From the NCBI GenBank assembly GCA_009733575.1, contig ML769383.1, positions 682,001-746,000 of the forward strand: a DNA stretch of 64,000 nucleotides. Direction: 5' to 3'. Position 1 is the stretch's first letter; every line of letters starts with the position of its first letter. Of the stretch, positions 1-12,341 are shown piece after piece. This DNA comes from Gymnopus androsaceus JB14. Its lineage: Eukaryota > Basidiomycota > Agaricomycetes > Agaricales > Omphalotaceae. The translations under genes were made by a program, and so were the position numbers. Below the pieces are notes generated by a model, which was given only the letters and a program-made list of their open reading frames with translations, was not told the DNA's origin and made no database searches.

Positions 1-2829
1 GCACACGGACAATATCCGAGCTATACTTATTTCCGAAGATTCGCGATATCTTCTAACTGGTTCAGCCGATGCCTCAATCAAGCTGTGGTCGTTAGCTTCA
101 CAGCGATGTCTCCATACTTTCACACATCACACCGACTCTGTTTGGTCACTATTTTCCTCTCATCCCCAACTGGAAATCTTTCTCTCTGGGGATCGCTCAG
201 GCATTGTATGCAGAACAGATGTTGAGAATTGCACCGATGTTTCGGAAGGCGAATGCATCGTAATGTGTCAAGACACGCCTGAATCTGCTGTTGCAGACGG
301 TATTAACAAGATTGTCGCGCTGGACGACAATCTTCTCTGGACCGCTACAGGGAGCTCGATGATCAGACGATGGCGTGTGCCACCGCGACGGGCACTTCGC
401 GCGACTTTGGAATATGAAGTCGACAAGCCCTCTGTGGCTGATTCCCCACCTTCATCCTTGAAGTATGAGCACGGAGAAGATTCCTCACGCTCAGAAGTCG
501 ACCTACCAAATCGCGAGAAGACTGACAAAAGCACCTTGTTTGGCATTCCCTTCGACTCTCTCGTGAGACTCACTTCACCCAACAGTCCTTTCGGCTTTTA
601 TACGTCCTCCAAAGATCGTGACCCAGAAATTGCAACCTTATATTCTGCAGCTTCTGTTATGTCTGTCCCCAAAACAAATCTTCGTTCCCCGATGCAATCT
701 ACTTTTGCCCAATCGTATCACCATAAACAGAATCATCGACCGGAAGACACAGAAACTCCCAGTGCTCAAGCGCTGTATGAAGAGCGTGAAATAGCTGCCG
801 ATGCCGCCCCTCTGTATCGTACGCCAGATGCTGTCATCCACGGTGACCATGGACTTGTGAGGTCGATTATACTTAATGACAGAATTCATGCACTTTCGGT
901 GGATACGTCAGGAGAAGTTGCAGTGTGGGACATCGTTCGATGTATCTGCAAAGGGCGCTTTACCAAGGAAGATGTGGCGGTAGCCAGTATGCGTGCACCC
1001 AGTTCCAACAGTAGCGGAGGGGCAGAGAGGGTCAGCGAGCGGGATCGAAGTCCCAGAGAAGCTTTGGAGATCGTGCGGGAAAGAATAGAGCGTGAAGCCG
1101 TTGTCCTACCTTGGTCAACAGCTGATACAAAGGTGTGTTGTCCTTGGTGAACTCTGGCGGTCCATCTGACTTATCAATGCAGAGTGGAGTTTTGACCATC
1201 CATGTAACCGAACGCTGTTTCGATGCAGGTGAGTTGGTCTACCTCGTAAATTTTGACATTTGGCTCAATTGCTCGCAGAGGTGTACGCTGATGAAGTTGG
1301 TTTCGTTCATGATCGTTTTGTTAATGACGAGTCAAAGCGTGAGCTATCTTGATTTGTATAGCCTCTGACATTTTGGTTGACCTATTGCACTAGTGAACAT
1401 CGGAAAATGGGTTCTCAGAAATTTGTTCTTGGGATTCATTCGAGAGCAACAGCGTTTGCAGCGGAAGCGCGATCGAAGTAACAGTCGTGATGAGAACCAT
1501 AATCGAGACAATCCACATGAATCCCCCAAACGCTCTTCGAGATCCTCTGTGGTTTCGTCGTCCAAAATGATACCAGCAGTCGCACCAACCGTTTCAGCAT
1601 CAATCCGTTCTTCTCCGTTGCTCACCCCTTTAATACCGTTAAATGTCCCAAAGGAAACCGCATTGCCTCTCCCAGCCATTCCACAATCTCCTGTTATCAG
1701 CGACGATGTAGATGCTACTCCTTTGCCTCGAAGGTTCAGATCCGGCACATTGGACTCCCAGCAGGCGTCCGCAGCTAAAGACGGCGATTATTTTTCTGTA
1801 CCTACTCGAAGGCCTTCGGTCACAGCATCAACCCCCGATGAGTTTTCTGGATGGCCGGGTCCCGGAAAAAGTGAAGCTGGGTTACAAACACCAATGACGC
1901 CCTCTGGGGGGTTGATGGGTCGGTTGAAGAATTTTGGAAAGAACAAGAAAGCAGCTACAGATACAATCAGTACGCCTAGTTTGGGAACTGATACGACGTT
2001 GGTAGAAAGTACTACCGCCCTTGAGGTCAGTAACCGCAGATTTTTGTCGGCGAAATTTTCTAATGGTTTTCGCAGGACTCGGCTGTGTCAGAAGTGAAAA
2101 CTCCGTTGCAGGAATTGCTCTCTCAGCCGCTTTCACCACCTCCGTCCAATGAAGCACCGCTGCACAACCTACCGCCTCATATCACATTGATGATATCGGA
2201 AGAGACTCATCCCAGTTTCACAACGCTATATCGTGGAACGGTGAATTCTGCTGGTCACGATACACCGGTCTTGGAAGAGGTCATGCCCATATGGCTCCTG
2301 GAGTATCTACTTCACAATAAGCTAGCTTCAGCTCCTCCGCTCGTCAAAATTAGCTTTATCTTACTTCCCTGGCCTACGAAAGACCCAGATGGCACTCAGT
2401 TACCAGAATTATTGAATACGTGAGCATCTAGTTGTTTCTGTGTTTTCAATAAGCTGATTTGTCTTGTCGCAGACAACAGTCTAAACTCACAGCAAGCCGT
2501 TGGCTTAGGGTCAGGAAACTGGTCAATCATGTAGGGTGCATCGGTGACTTCATATTAATTTCCGCTCACTTTTTCTTTAGGTTCAGGATAAGCTGGATAA
2601 ATTTGCGGCGTCAACTGCTAGTTTGGCTACGAGTTCAGCAAGGACTTCCATAGACAGTCAGCACCATCCACCTGCGCGACCACCTGCTGAAGATCTCTAT
2701 GAAATATTGTGCAATGATACCCTTCTACCCCTGGACATGTCTCTAGCGGCTGTACGCCACTACATCTGGAGGCAGCCATCCGAGTTGACTTTGTATTATC
2801 GACTCAAGCAATCTCATGCTTCCACCTGA
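1..2829 (+). CDS. WDR48/UAF1-like WD40 protein with C-terminal DUF3337 (5' partial)
   Basis: WDR48-family proteins are WD40 scaffolds that bind and activate ubiquitin-specific proteases; the fungal relatives work with a Ubp/USP partner. The gene enters the window in frame at base 2 and I can join seven exons (2-1132, 1183-1228, 1279-1338, 1394-2025, 2076-2419, 2473-2530, 2581-2829) into 839 residues ending at a stop. WD40 repeats are visible at the start ([14 protein letters not shown]) and again at about residue 300 ([11 protein letters not shown]). The C-terminal third matches the family's DUF3337 region: [17 protein letters not shown], then [18 protein letters not shown], and a terminal segment ending [17 protein letters not shown] long Ser/Pro-rich linker sits between. 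The N-terminal blades lie outside the window. The partner protease is inferred from the family only. Confidence 0.88.
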
Positions 2830-3024
2830 GCCATACAATTTTATTTATACCTCTCGTTATCTATTTTCTTTGTATAGATAATTATCTGCATGTTGTACTT
2901 GTTCTCTCTGATCCTTTCAAATAATCACAATTGGCGGATGCATAGACTGCGAGGTTATATCGTACAACACAATCGAGAGACTGACAAATAGCAAGCACAG
3001 TAGTAAGTAGCGAGATTTTTGAAT

Positions 3025-3650
3025 TTATCTTCTGATTCCCCGAGAAGCGGTTGGTGGCACGCCCCGCCCGCGACGAGCTAGAAAAAATCTCATCAGAACA
3101 CACTGAGGTTACGAGGGGTTTGTCCATGAACGTACCGTTAGCTGGAGAGGGGAGAACTGGAAGTCAGTAATATGCTGGAGCTGAGAGTTTTGAGAACGCA
3201 CCTCGCATAATGGTTGCACGCCCACGCGCTGTCCCAATACCTCTTCCTTTCATCGCATTTGGCCCTACCCGTTTGAACCTATTGAATAATTACAAATGAG
3301 GCAGCGAAATGAATCAAAATAAGGAGGACGCACATCGGAGCGTTCTGTAACATATCCGGGACGATGAAGAAACGAACCATGGAGCCTCGTATGTACACTT
3401 GATCCAATTGCGAAACACGTCCATCACGACCCGTAACAGTGATATCTTTCAGAGAGATATTCAGATTGTCTTCGGCTGCAATGAATAACAGAAAAGTTAG
3501 CCAACGACTATCGTGCACGAGAGTTGAATGCGAAATACCTTCTGCAAGTTTTCCGCGATATAACTGGCCGGTTTTTAACTCTACAGTTATGATGTGTCCC
3601 AAAGATTCATGCAGCAATTTCACGGGAACTCCGAGTCCAGCGTTCGCCAT
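3025..3650 (-). CDS. SMD3: Small nuclear ribonucleoprotein SmD3
   Basis: Core spliceosomal Sm protein, part of the heptameric ring on U1, U2, U4 and U5 snRNAs in the nucleus. Five exons on the minus strand (3539-3650, 3334-3475, 3202-3278, 3136-3141, 3025-3077) give 129 residues, close to the usual length. Sm1 is visible as [19 protein letters not shown], and Sm2 as [19 protein letters not shown]. The C-terminus is the Arg/Gly-rich tail expected of SmD3 ([14 protein letters not shown], then RANARRGRG). The fourth exon is only 6 nt; it restores the conserved RANARRGRG stretch and keeps frame, which is why I include it. Start chosen as the only ATG giving [15 protein letters not shown]. Confidence 0.93.
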
Positions 3651-3883
3651 TGTGCAAGTTTTTGTGTAAGGGTTGAAGCAAGAACCTAACCCTAAACCTT
3701 ACCGACGCTGATTAATTAGCGCTTAGGGACCACCAAACAAGAAAATAAGTAGATTTTGTTGAGTAAGTAGTGGTCAATTATCGTAAGGTCATTAAACAAT
3801 TAGAAAACAAATCGTAGTAAATGCGTGTAAATGGCTGATTGTACAATGAAATACATGAGGGTATTTTGAGGGACTGCCAGTGT

Positions 3884-6800
3884 TCAATGCTCTCCCAATT
3901 CGTTCAAGAATGTCATCCAGGATTTTTTATCGATAATTCCTTCATCTGGGTTACGAATCAGAACCAAATAAGTAAATAAGATCAAGAAATACGCACAATG
4001 ACCATCCGTGTCCGTCACCACAACGTATCGCGCCCCTAGCTTGACAAAGAACTGCTGTACAAGCTCGAGAGGGGAATTGAGGTTGACTGTGAGTGGCGCC
4101 TATCGAAAATGTTAAAAATTTCAACGTCTCGACTCTCGAGTACTGAAGCCAAATATGTTACCTGGTCCATATAAATGCTAAAGTCGAAAATGTCAAAACT
4201 GGGATTTTCATCGTCAAGTAAAGATGAGAATGATGCCGACGCCAGAGGGTGATGGGAAAAGGTCGTTTCGAAAGCTGACGTGTTCGTCGGGGTGGTCTGC
4301 TACAATGCCTGTGATCCAAAATAATCAGGTCAGTGGTAAAGACCGTGTCAAATCGACATACATAACGCGTGCTCAAGCTCCCGTGCGCCAATGACGCCGA
4401 CAAGCCTAGTCAGGTCTTCATCATCATCTACAGTCCTTAAAATGGGGATCCCGACATCGTCATTTCCATTACTATGAAGGACCTTTTTAAGGTCATCACA
4501 AAGACTTTTTACAGTGTTTTCTTTATCCTTGATGACATGGACATCCCGAACGATCTAGAAGATATAACATCAGTACAAGAACTGAGGGTCATAAGAAATG
4601 ACTTGCCACATCGGCTATTTGACGATCACCCCACAAGAAAGTTTTCTTGGAGTCTAGGATAAGGAAGATGTGCTACTTCAATCACAAGTTCGTAGATGCC
4701 TTTCTCTTCCAGTGCGTCGGCGGTAGTTTTCGCACAAAGAACTGCGATCATGACCGGAATGGTATAGGACAACGTGTCGGTGAGTCTCAAAGAAAATCAG
4801 TATCGAACTACACCACGTTCGGAGGAGCGCTTACTCGAACATGATAACGGCGAGGGATACAGTTGTGCGAGTTACTCCGGCCAGACTGGCAGCAGCACCG
4901 ACCTGCAGAAAATATTTGAGAGCTGGAACTACTGGAAACCTATTTTTTTACCATGGCATATAATCCAGGTATGATGCCTGTTGAAAGTACAGTAAGCATC
5001 AAACCAGGCAGAAAAAAAATACATTGCCCACTTACAGTCAAGATCCCCATTGCATGCACTGAAAAATCGCGAATTCGGGTGTTGATATCGAATATATTTA
5101 AGAAGGATTCCAGTTATCCTGTGTCGCCTGCAGATTAGTCAAGCAACCAGATAACAGAGAGTAACTTGCCTCCCAGTTATTGCGCCGGCCGCAAGTGACG
5201 GTATAAAAATTCCAGCTGGAATCCGAATCCCGAAAGTCACGACAGTTAAAGCACCTGGCCATACTGGTGAAAAATCCACATTTAACAGGTCCCGAAAGGG
5301 AACTCACCTCTGACTACAAATGCCAGTAGCAAAGCGCCTATCACAGGCGCGACTTGTGCCCAGGACCCAGGGTCTGTTACACAAAGACCCGATTCGTCTT
5401 CAACGCCTTTCTTGCACTCTGAGAAAAGCGCAGAAACAAGCTCGGTGCCACCCATACGTGTATAGGGGTTGAGGAAACAAAAAACACAAGTTGCAAGAGT
5501 GACCTGTTCTGTGCTTAGTTTTTTAATTAGGGACGAAAGAGCGTCACTAACGAGCAACACCTCGATAACAGGATGGTTCTTGAGCCATGTACCGTTGCGA
5601 ACGTCCCGGCTCCATCGCGAATTAAGCTTGGAAAAGTAAGCACCATAAACCCCACCGAATACACCCAGAAGGATGAAAGGTAAAAGTTCATATGCATGCC
5701 AGTCCTGCGAATGAGAGAAATGAAGTGAACATAGTGTGAATTATAGATCCAAACGACAAACCTTATCATATGTAACTAAACGGTGAATTTTTAGTAGGTA
5801 GGCAATGAGTGATATATGGATGGAAACATACCTTGGAAAAGCACAAGCTTACCGGTTCCAAAAGGATTGAATAATTTCAAAGAAATGGCGGCAATCATTG
5901 CACAAAAAAAGCTGAGTGCAGTGTCAATGACAAGAAACGTTAGGTCGAAGTACCTTTTACTTTACCTTCTCCACATCACCTTGGCAGGGAAGAAATACGA
6001 TACCTCTTCCAAGCTGAACAGTGTACCTCCAATTGGTGCTCCGAAAGCCACCGCCACACCAGCTGCACAAGCAGCACTATTCCAATATGCTCAGAACCTG
6101 ATCGATGAAATACAGCGAATTCAATCACCTTAGAATCTCGCGACGCTTGGCTTCATTCGTCTGGTATTTGCTTGCTAGTCGGCTGACGATATTCCCAATG
6201 CAACATGCGATATGAACGAACTAAATTCCAGTGAGCAAAGCAGAGGGTGAGATTTGTATTCTGGTACTGACCGGGCCTTCTTTTCCGAGCTGTAAGCCTG
6301 AAGCAACTGAGAGAGCCAAGCCAACAGATTTTGCGATGAGAACCCGACCACCCAGAAACCCGTGTATCACAAAACCTGATTCAACAAGGATGAGAGAACG
6401 TTGAATATAAAAGGGAACTTCAAACCAGATAAAATAGCTTTCAACAAGAATATGAGCAAAAGCACAAGGTGAGATTCATATGAGAGCCTTACCTTTTAAC
6501 TCCGGTATACCGCTCCCCGCTGCCTATTAGATGGATGAATTATCACCAATTGTCAGTGTTACTTGACTTACATAGTAGGAAACTCTTGGAGGGATGGCAG
6601 GGGCTCCAGAATCCTCAAAACCAGGCCCAAGGACACCTGATTCTTTGCGTGTCACAAACGATGTTGATTTGGTTAAGAAAAGAGTCAGCCAGCAAGAGGA
6701 GACGGCTAGTAATACCTTTGGATGTAAATCGTGAACAACTTGATATGCATAGGTATAGAAACACGCACTGCAACACAGGTGTACGCCACAAAGTTGACAG

Positions 6801-7662
6801 TACTTTCCCCACTATTACCGTTTTTCCAAGTGAAGAAATCAGACCACTGTCTCCATGCCTGGCATTGTATTTCTGTAGACGTGGGAAAGAGCATCGCCAT
6901 GTCTGGTTGAGGGCAACAAAACCGCTTCGCTTTCGACCATCTCTCGGTACAATAGCCATCTTTAAGGTCGAATAGCCATTGTTCACTTTTGATAACGCAA
7001 AACGCGACAACGGCAGACAAGAATCCGATGATAGTGACGATGAGCCAACCAAGAAAACTACCAAAGTGAATGTCAGACGACCGGTATGCACCGAAAGTAC
7101 CTAGCACTCACCGGTCAAAGGCCAAGCGAATATACGCTTTCAGAGACTTTCGTTTGCGAAGGCGGGAGAAGCGCAGCGACTCTTTTATAGCATCGTGCAT
7201 CCAATCAATGGATGAATAGGACGAATACCACACTCGTACCCCATTCTTCTTCAAATCCTCACTGAGTCTCTGTTCTCCATCGATTTTGGACTCGAATGTC
7301 GCATCATAAGCGGAAATTGGCCTCTGATTGCGGATACCAGAGAAGGAGGGTATATGAGAAAAATTCCGCATAGTAGGAGTGAACATTCTGCTCGAGGGAG
7401 TGGGGGAGCTAGCGGTAGTCCGGGGAAGAGTAAGATTAAGAGAGGACTTTCTGAGCAGGGAGCGGGGAATAGAACCATAAGTCGCAGAATTAGAGCGAGC
7501 AGGCTTGCCAAAGGGAGTAGTTTCGCTCATAGTGGGAGGAGCCTCCTGGGAAGGACCAGGATCATTGGAAGGTTGAATAATAGATCCCAGGCGCTGTAGT
7601 CGTGCTCTACGTACAAATGTAGAGCTTGGAGCAGCACTCGGTCCTATATCAGAGTTGGCCAT
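3884..7662 (-). CDS. CLC-type chloride channel/transporter with C-terminal CBS region
   Basis: CLC proteins move chloride (often in exchange for protons) across plasma or endosomal/Golgi membranes; the yeast member is Gef1. This multi-exon minus-strand gene shows the diagnostic selectivity motifs: GSGIPEL near base 6500, LGKEGP (with the gating glutamate) near 6270, and [11 protein letters not shown] near 5200. Several hydrophobic helices lie between them, for example the one around 7000-7060. A 180-residue Ser/Thr/Pro-rich cytosolic N-terminus precedes the first helix (exon 1, 7112-7662). The last two exons encode the end of a CBS pair ([13 protein letters not shown], then a short tail to the TGA at 3884). 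I did not resolve every intron, so exon borders between 3990 and 7110 are not given. No break was seen in the parts translated. Confidence 0.85.
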
Positions 7663-7839
7663 TGAGGGAAAGAAAGACAGAACTAGACATTTCAGCGCTA
7701 GTCAACGGCTATAACGGATTTAAATAAACTGTCATGTTGTTATACATAGGCAAAAACGGAAAGTTCAGAACGTTCAAAATTATTCAAGTTCAACAGTTTT
7801 AATTTATTACATTGTATTTAGAGGGAATATGTACCTATT

Positions 7840-9234
7840 TCAGGTTTTATCTGGCGGAGCCAGACGAAGCTCGGTCGATGAAACTGGGGCAGGAGGAGAA
7901 AGTGAAAGTACAGGTGCGGAGGCTGGTACCGTTGTACTGACAGTACTGGGGCCACGAGACATCAGTGAATTCAAGATCAATGCCAACCCACTCATTTGGG
8001 TGGGTTGCAGCGAAGAAATATTAATCTCTATATTCAGCATCCCATTAGACGAACCACGAAGAATAGCTGGTGGTGCTGGTTGTCCATCGATAAGTGAGGC
8101 TGCCGGGGTGGGAACGATCCCAAGCCGGGTAAGGGCAGGCATTGAAGCAATGGGCAATTGAACTGGAATCGCAGAGTTCGCCGGATATGTACTCATTGTA
8201 GGATTGGGCAGTAAAGGGGGTTGGTTTACGGGATGTGGTGCAGAAGAAGAAGCGGTCGGCGGGGTAGGAAACGTGGGTGTAGACGTGGTAATTTGTGAAG
8301 GAGTTGCTGCAAGTCCATAAGACGGAGCGTACGCATAAGGATAATGTCGGTAATATGCCGACTGTCCGGTTGGGGCATAGTATGCCGGTCGGTTCGTCGG
8401 TATAGGAGGATTAGATGAAGCACGCTTCTCGCGTTCCAGTCTGTCAAATTCACTCCTCGCTGCACGAAGCTCAGCATTCAACGCGGCAAGCTCGACGCGT
8501 TCAGAGTCCAACACGCTTTGCGTAAGGACGACGTGCTGAGGACTAAATTCGGTCCCCTGAGAGAAAGATTAACAACTGGAGATGGTTTGAAAATTGAGCG
8601 AAACCATACATCACCGCCCTTGATTCTAGCTTTCCTAAATCGTTCCTGCAATTTCTTTCGACGTCGGTAGCATTCCAAAGCGAATTTCGTTTCTGAATGA
8701 CGGATGAGATTGCTTGAAACTAAACTATCTGTGCAATGTATTACCTTCTACTTCTCGAGAGTCAGCGGCTTTCGTTTTGCCCTTTCTGTCACAAAGTAGA
8801 GGCTCTAGATCTTCCTTGGGTTGCAAAAAGACATGATACGGAAGTAGCCTATTGACAGCATCAACGGCATCCGTGAAATGCGTTTCTACGTCTGGGTTCA
8901 GCACAGCAGAATGGTCTGCAGCAAGTCGGGATGAAACTCTGCAGAAGGAGCCATATTCAGCGACGATCGAGATTGGAAGATGTCGAACATACCGGGCAGT
9001 AGTTTCCGTAATAAGCTCCTTTTCTTCCAACGTTCTATCCTTTGTTCTCAAGGGCTTTTTTATGGTACCCGAGCTGCCAAGACTACCGTTAGAGTCGATA
9101 TTCCAATGAGTTGGTGGCCGCCACGTGGAAGGCCCTGCAAAAGAGGAAGATACTGGTGTATCAAAAGAATATGTTGCAACATTTGGCGTTGGAGAAGAGG
9201 GAAGGGGAGAAGAAGTCGAGATAGCATTTGCCAT
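7840..9234 (-). CDS. GLTSCR1-domain protein (BICRA/BICRAL-like)
   Basis: The GLTSCR1 domain (Pfam PF15249) defines BICRA and BICRAL, subunits of the metazoan non-canonical BAF chromatin-remodelling complex. Three exons (8745-9234, 8610-8692, 7840-8556) give 429 residues. Residues about 100-155 carry the domain core: ADHSAVLNPD, then FTDAVDAVNRLLPYHVF, then a helix rich in Arg/Lys that spans the second exon (ECYRRRKKLQERFRKA). The C-terminal half is a short coiled-coil-like stretch (VELAALNAELRAARSEF) followed by a Pro/Ser/Tyr-rich low-complexity tail. The match to human BICRA around LNPD...RLLPYHV is from memory of the family, not a search. Whether the fungal protein sits in a SWI/SNF complex is inference. 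Confidence 0.72.
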
Positions 9235-11202
9235 GGTCGAACGTCAGACCAGAGTCAACGTGATCTGAGTGAGCCGGCACCAGGCCGAACTCGATTTTTC
9301 TGACTATGTCATCTTCCTTGCATCTTGACTTCTTCTGCGTCCTTGGATCATGTCCTTCAACAGGTTACAGCTACAGCCTTATCCATCCACGGAGTTAGGT
9401 TATGTTTACGGACTTTAACTGCCCACCTTGTCAAACCTGCATTTTCCCTTTCTTGAATAATTTAATGGCGAGGTAAGTCAGTCACTGTATGCGGTGCGCC
9501 CGCTGTAAGTACCACGGATCGGACGCCGCAACTCGCAGGTATATGTATATTGGTATGTTATTTTCAACTACTATATTATGAAAATTGCCTAAACATTTCT
9601 ATTCCAAATCCGAGTAGCTCGATTTTATTTGGAACTTCCGAAAATTCAATCGTCGTCGGATTCAAGCCCCTCCCGCTCCTCGTGTAGCGCTCCCATTGAC
9701 GAAGGCCTTACCAAACCGGTAATCTCACGGACATCTAGTCAGACGTCCATCCTTTCACCTGCCCGCAGCCCCACTCATGAGCTTGTCATCATTTGAATCA
9801 ATATACAACTTGAAGGTATCGTTCAATAGGTGAGACTCAAAGACATAGAATCATCTATCTTTGCGAACATTCGGCGGAGATATACTTTCTCGAATCTTTG
9901 TGGAAGTGTTCAATCTGTAGCCGAGTAAATGTCCGGTAAATGCTGCAGTCGGAATCATGGATTTTCAAAAGTCGTACATATGCAGTCCACTGTAAGTTGT
10001 TAACAACTTCTGTGTTCAAACATTAATTCAAGCTGTCTTTCGATGTTCACAACATGGAGTTGGAATCTTGCGCGAAAAAAACATAAATCTGCTCGACATG
10101 TTATTATCGGTGCCGCTACTTAGTAAGATACATAAGCATAAGAATAAATGTTGTTCTCAACCCCGCCCCAAGGCCTCTTATCAGCACCGCGACGCAAGTC
10201 AGATCCACAGCAACGGTAAGCGAGTTTTCCACCGGACTCTGGAATTGACTGCGTAAAATTTCAGTGTATCTCCAGGAGGGAGCGCCCTTTTTAGGAAAAT
10301 CCTTCAGAAGTTATGTGATCAAAGTTCAGTAGTTCCATTCCTGGCCTGCCAGCTCAAAGGGAGAGGGCAAAGGCCGTCAAGAGATTTTATGCATGAGATT
10401 AACATCGTGAACTCAGACTCCTAACTTCATGATACATCTTTCAGACTCCATGACAATTTACAAGACAAGCCTCCTCGGGCCTTTGGTATATTTTGCCACG
10501 CTCAACAGCTTTAAGCGCAAATCGGGGTATGCTTCTTTTCTTCTGAGTATTATTGTCGCAACCCGGACCTCCGATGTGTTGCCTGAACGTATCCGTGTCT
10601 TCAGATTACTTTCTAATTTCATCTGGCCTCAAGTCGACCTCACCGTTTATCTTCTCCCATTGGTGGGAGCTCAAAAACGCGTCGAGAGTTAAGACCCTGG
10701 AATTCCTCGCTCCGAGAAAACGCCAAGGCTCTATGACAATATGCGTTGATCTTTGGGGTGTGATTTCCGAGTCGGTAATAGTAATACATTCGTTGTCTTA
10801 AGCTACCTGACAGTCGGAGACCGCCAAGGATCCATAGGTGCGGAGACACACAGTTCGATAGGAGAGGGGACTTGCCAAGGTGTCCTGAACACTGCTTATT
10901 GATTATTGGAGGTGTAAGCTGGTGTAAGTATCGGTTTCAGGTATCCGGACCAAAAAAAGGAATCAAAAAGGTTCGGGGACGAAAAAATTCTACGCGTATA
11001 ATTATACAATATAATTAGATACGAGCAACGAGCGCCGAGTAAGCAAAGCGCTCCCGAACAAATCTTCGGCCCGACCCAAGCGGGAACGCGTCTTGACCGG
11101 TACTCCGACGTGAACTATCCAGTGGTACGCAAAATGGCTTCTTCAGAGTAGAGTTTCAGACGCGTCTGACAAATTTGCATCTAAGGTGCTCTGGTATAAC
11201 CA
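9235..11202. other. Gene-poor interval with a coding-like tail at 9617-9796
   Basis: About 2 kb without a gene I can assign. The only coding-like piece is a plus-strand open stretch at 9617-9796 that ends in TGA and reads as a Ser/Thr/Pro-rich C-terminus (for example VISRTSSQTSILSPARS). Upstream there are possible starts near 9352 and possible introns with GTAAGT donors near 9473 and 9505, but I could not join them into one frame. The rest (9800-11200) holds short unsupported frames. It contains the promoter for the GLTSCR1-domain gene on one side and for ALG14 on the other. Confidence 0.3.
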
Positions 11203-12133
11203 ATGGGGCCTTTTCACGTCAGTGTTTGTGTTACTGCACTCCTGATTTTGGCTGTCTGTACACGAATTTACTACATCCTACCTCGGTCCAAAAGCTTTCG
11301 CCGACCTAGTAAATCTTCCAAGCATTGTAAACTTGCAGTGTTTCTAGGTTCAGGCAAGTCGAAGCCTGCTTTGGCTTGGTATTTGAGATTGATGGCGTTG
11401 TGTAGGAGGACACACCAGCGAAATGCTCGCGCTGGTATCATCTTTAGACTTCAACAGATATGTCCCCAGAACGTATATAATCAGTGAAGGTGATACCCTC
11501 AGCGAGCGGAAAGTTGCCATGCTTGAAGCTGCCAAGGCCGCGAACTCTGAATCAGATATGGCAAAGGTATCATATCTTTTAGTGACTAAAATTGCTCTAC
11601 TCTGATACTGATATCTTTTGGCATCGAAAGAATGGCGAAATCTACTCTATTCTGACCATTCCTCGAGCTCGAAAAGTCCACCAATCTTTGCTCACCACCC
11701 CGCCAACTGCCATTGTCTCCCTCCTTCATTGCGTCTACTATGTAACGATCAAACAATATCAGCAAACTCCCTGCCCCTACTTTGCCGATGTGCTGGTGCT
11801 CAACGGTCCGGGAACCTGCTTGACCCTCTGTCTTGCAGTGTATCTCAACAAGGTCTGTTCTGTTGTCGAGTTTAATGACTATTGATCAATTTTTAACAAG
11901 TTTCTCGGGCTCTCCGCCCCTAAAATGCTATACGTTGAATCGTTTGCCCGAGTAAAGACTCTATCAGTGTCTGGAAAATTGCTCCACTCTTTAGTTGACA
12001 GGCAAGCATTTCAATGTTTTATACAATCTAGAGTGGCTCCAGACTGATTCATTTCCGATGTAGATTCATCGTACAGTGGCCTCAGCTTCTGAAACATAGC
12101 GGGAGAGGAGAGTTCCATGGTTGGCTCATATGA
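11203..12133 (+). CDS. ALG14: UDP-N-acetylglucosamine transferase subunit ALG14
   Basis: ALG14 is the ER membrane anchor that recruits ALG13 to form the enzyme adding the second GlcNAc to dolichol-PP-GlcNAc in N-glycan synthesis. Five exons (11203-11353, 11406-11566, 11631-11852, 11901-12001, 12064-12133) give 234 residues. Seen: an N-terminal membrane anchor (VTALLILAVCTRIYYIL), the family's glycine loop FLGSGGHTSEML at the exon 1/2 junction, the TIPRARKVHQS segment, DVLVLNGPGTC, and the C-terminal LYVESFARVKTLSVSGKLL followed by DRFIVQWPQL. All of these are typical of ALG14. Introns 1 and 4 use GC rather than GT donors (CAG|gcaagt and CAG|gcaagc); no GT alternative keeps the conserved protein. 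Confidence 0.93.
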
Positions 12134-12341
12134 ATGCATTTTTTTGCGAAGTACTTAATCTGATGAAATGGATCGTGGATCGGGTCCGCGTCATTTTATC
12201 ATGTATGTTGCAAAGAAATTTGTAATAATACCATGCTTTCACAAAAATGTCTCCGGGTCTGAATGCAATACTTAACTACATACATATTTAATGGGGAATA
12301 GACAGAAGGAATAATATTTAAATCAATGCATCGGTTCACGT

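Noticed and set aside
10429..10849. Overlapping frames on both strands
   Set aside because: No family recognised, and open frames on opposite strands cancel as evidence.
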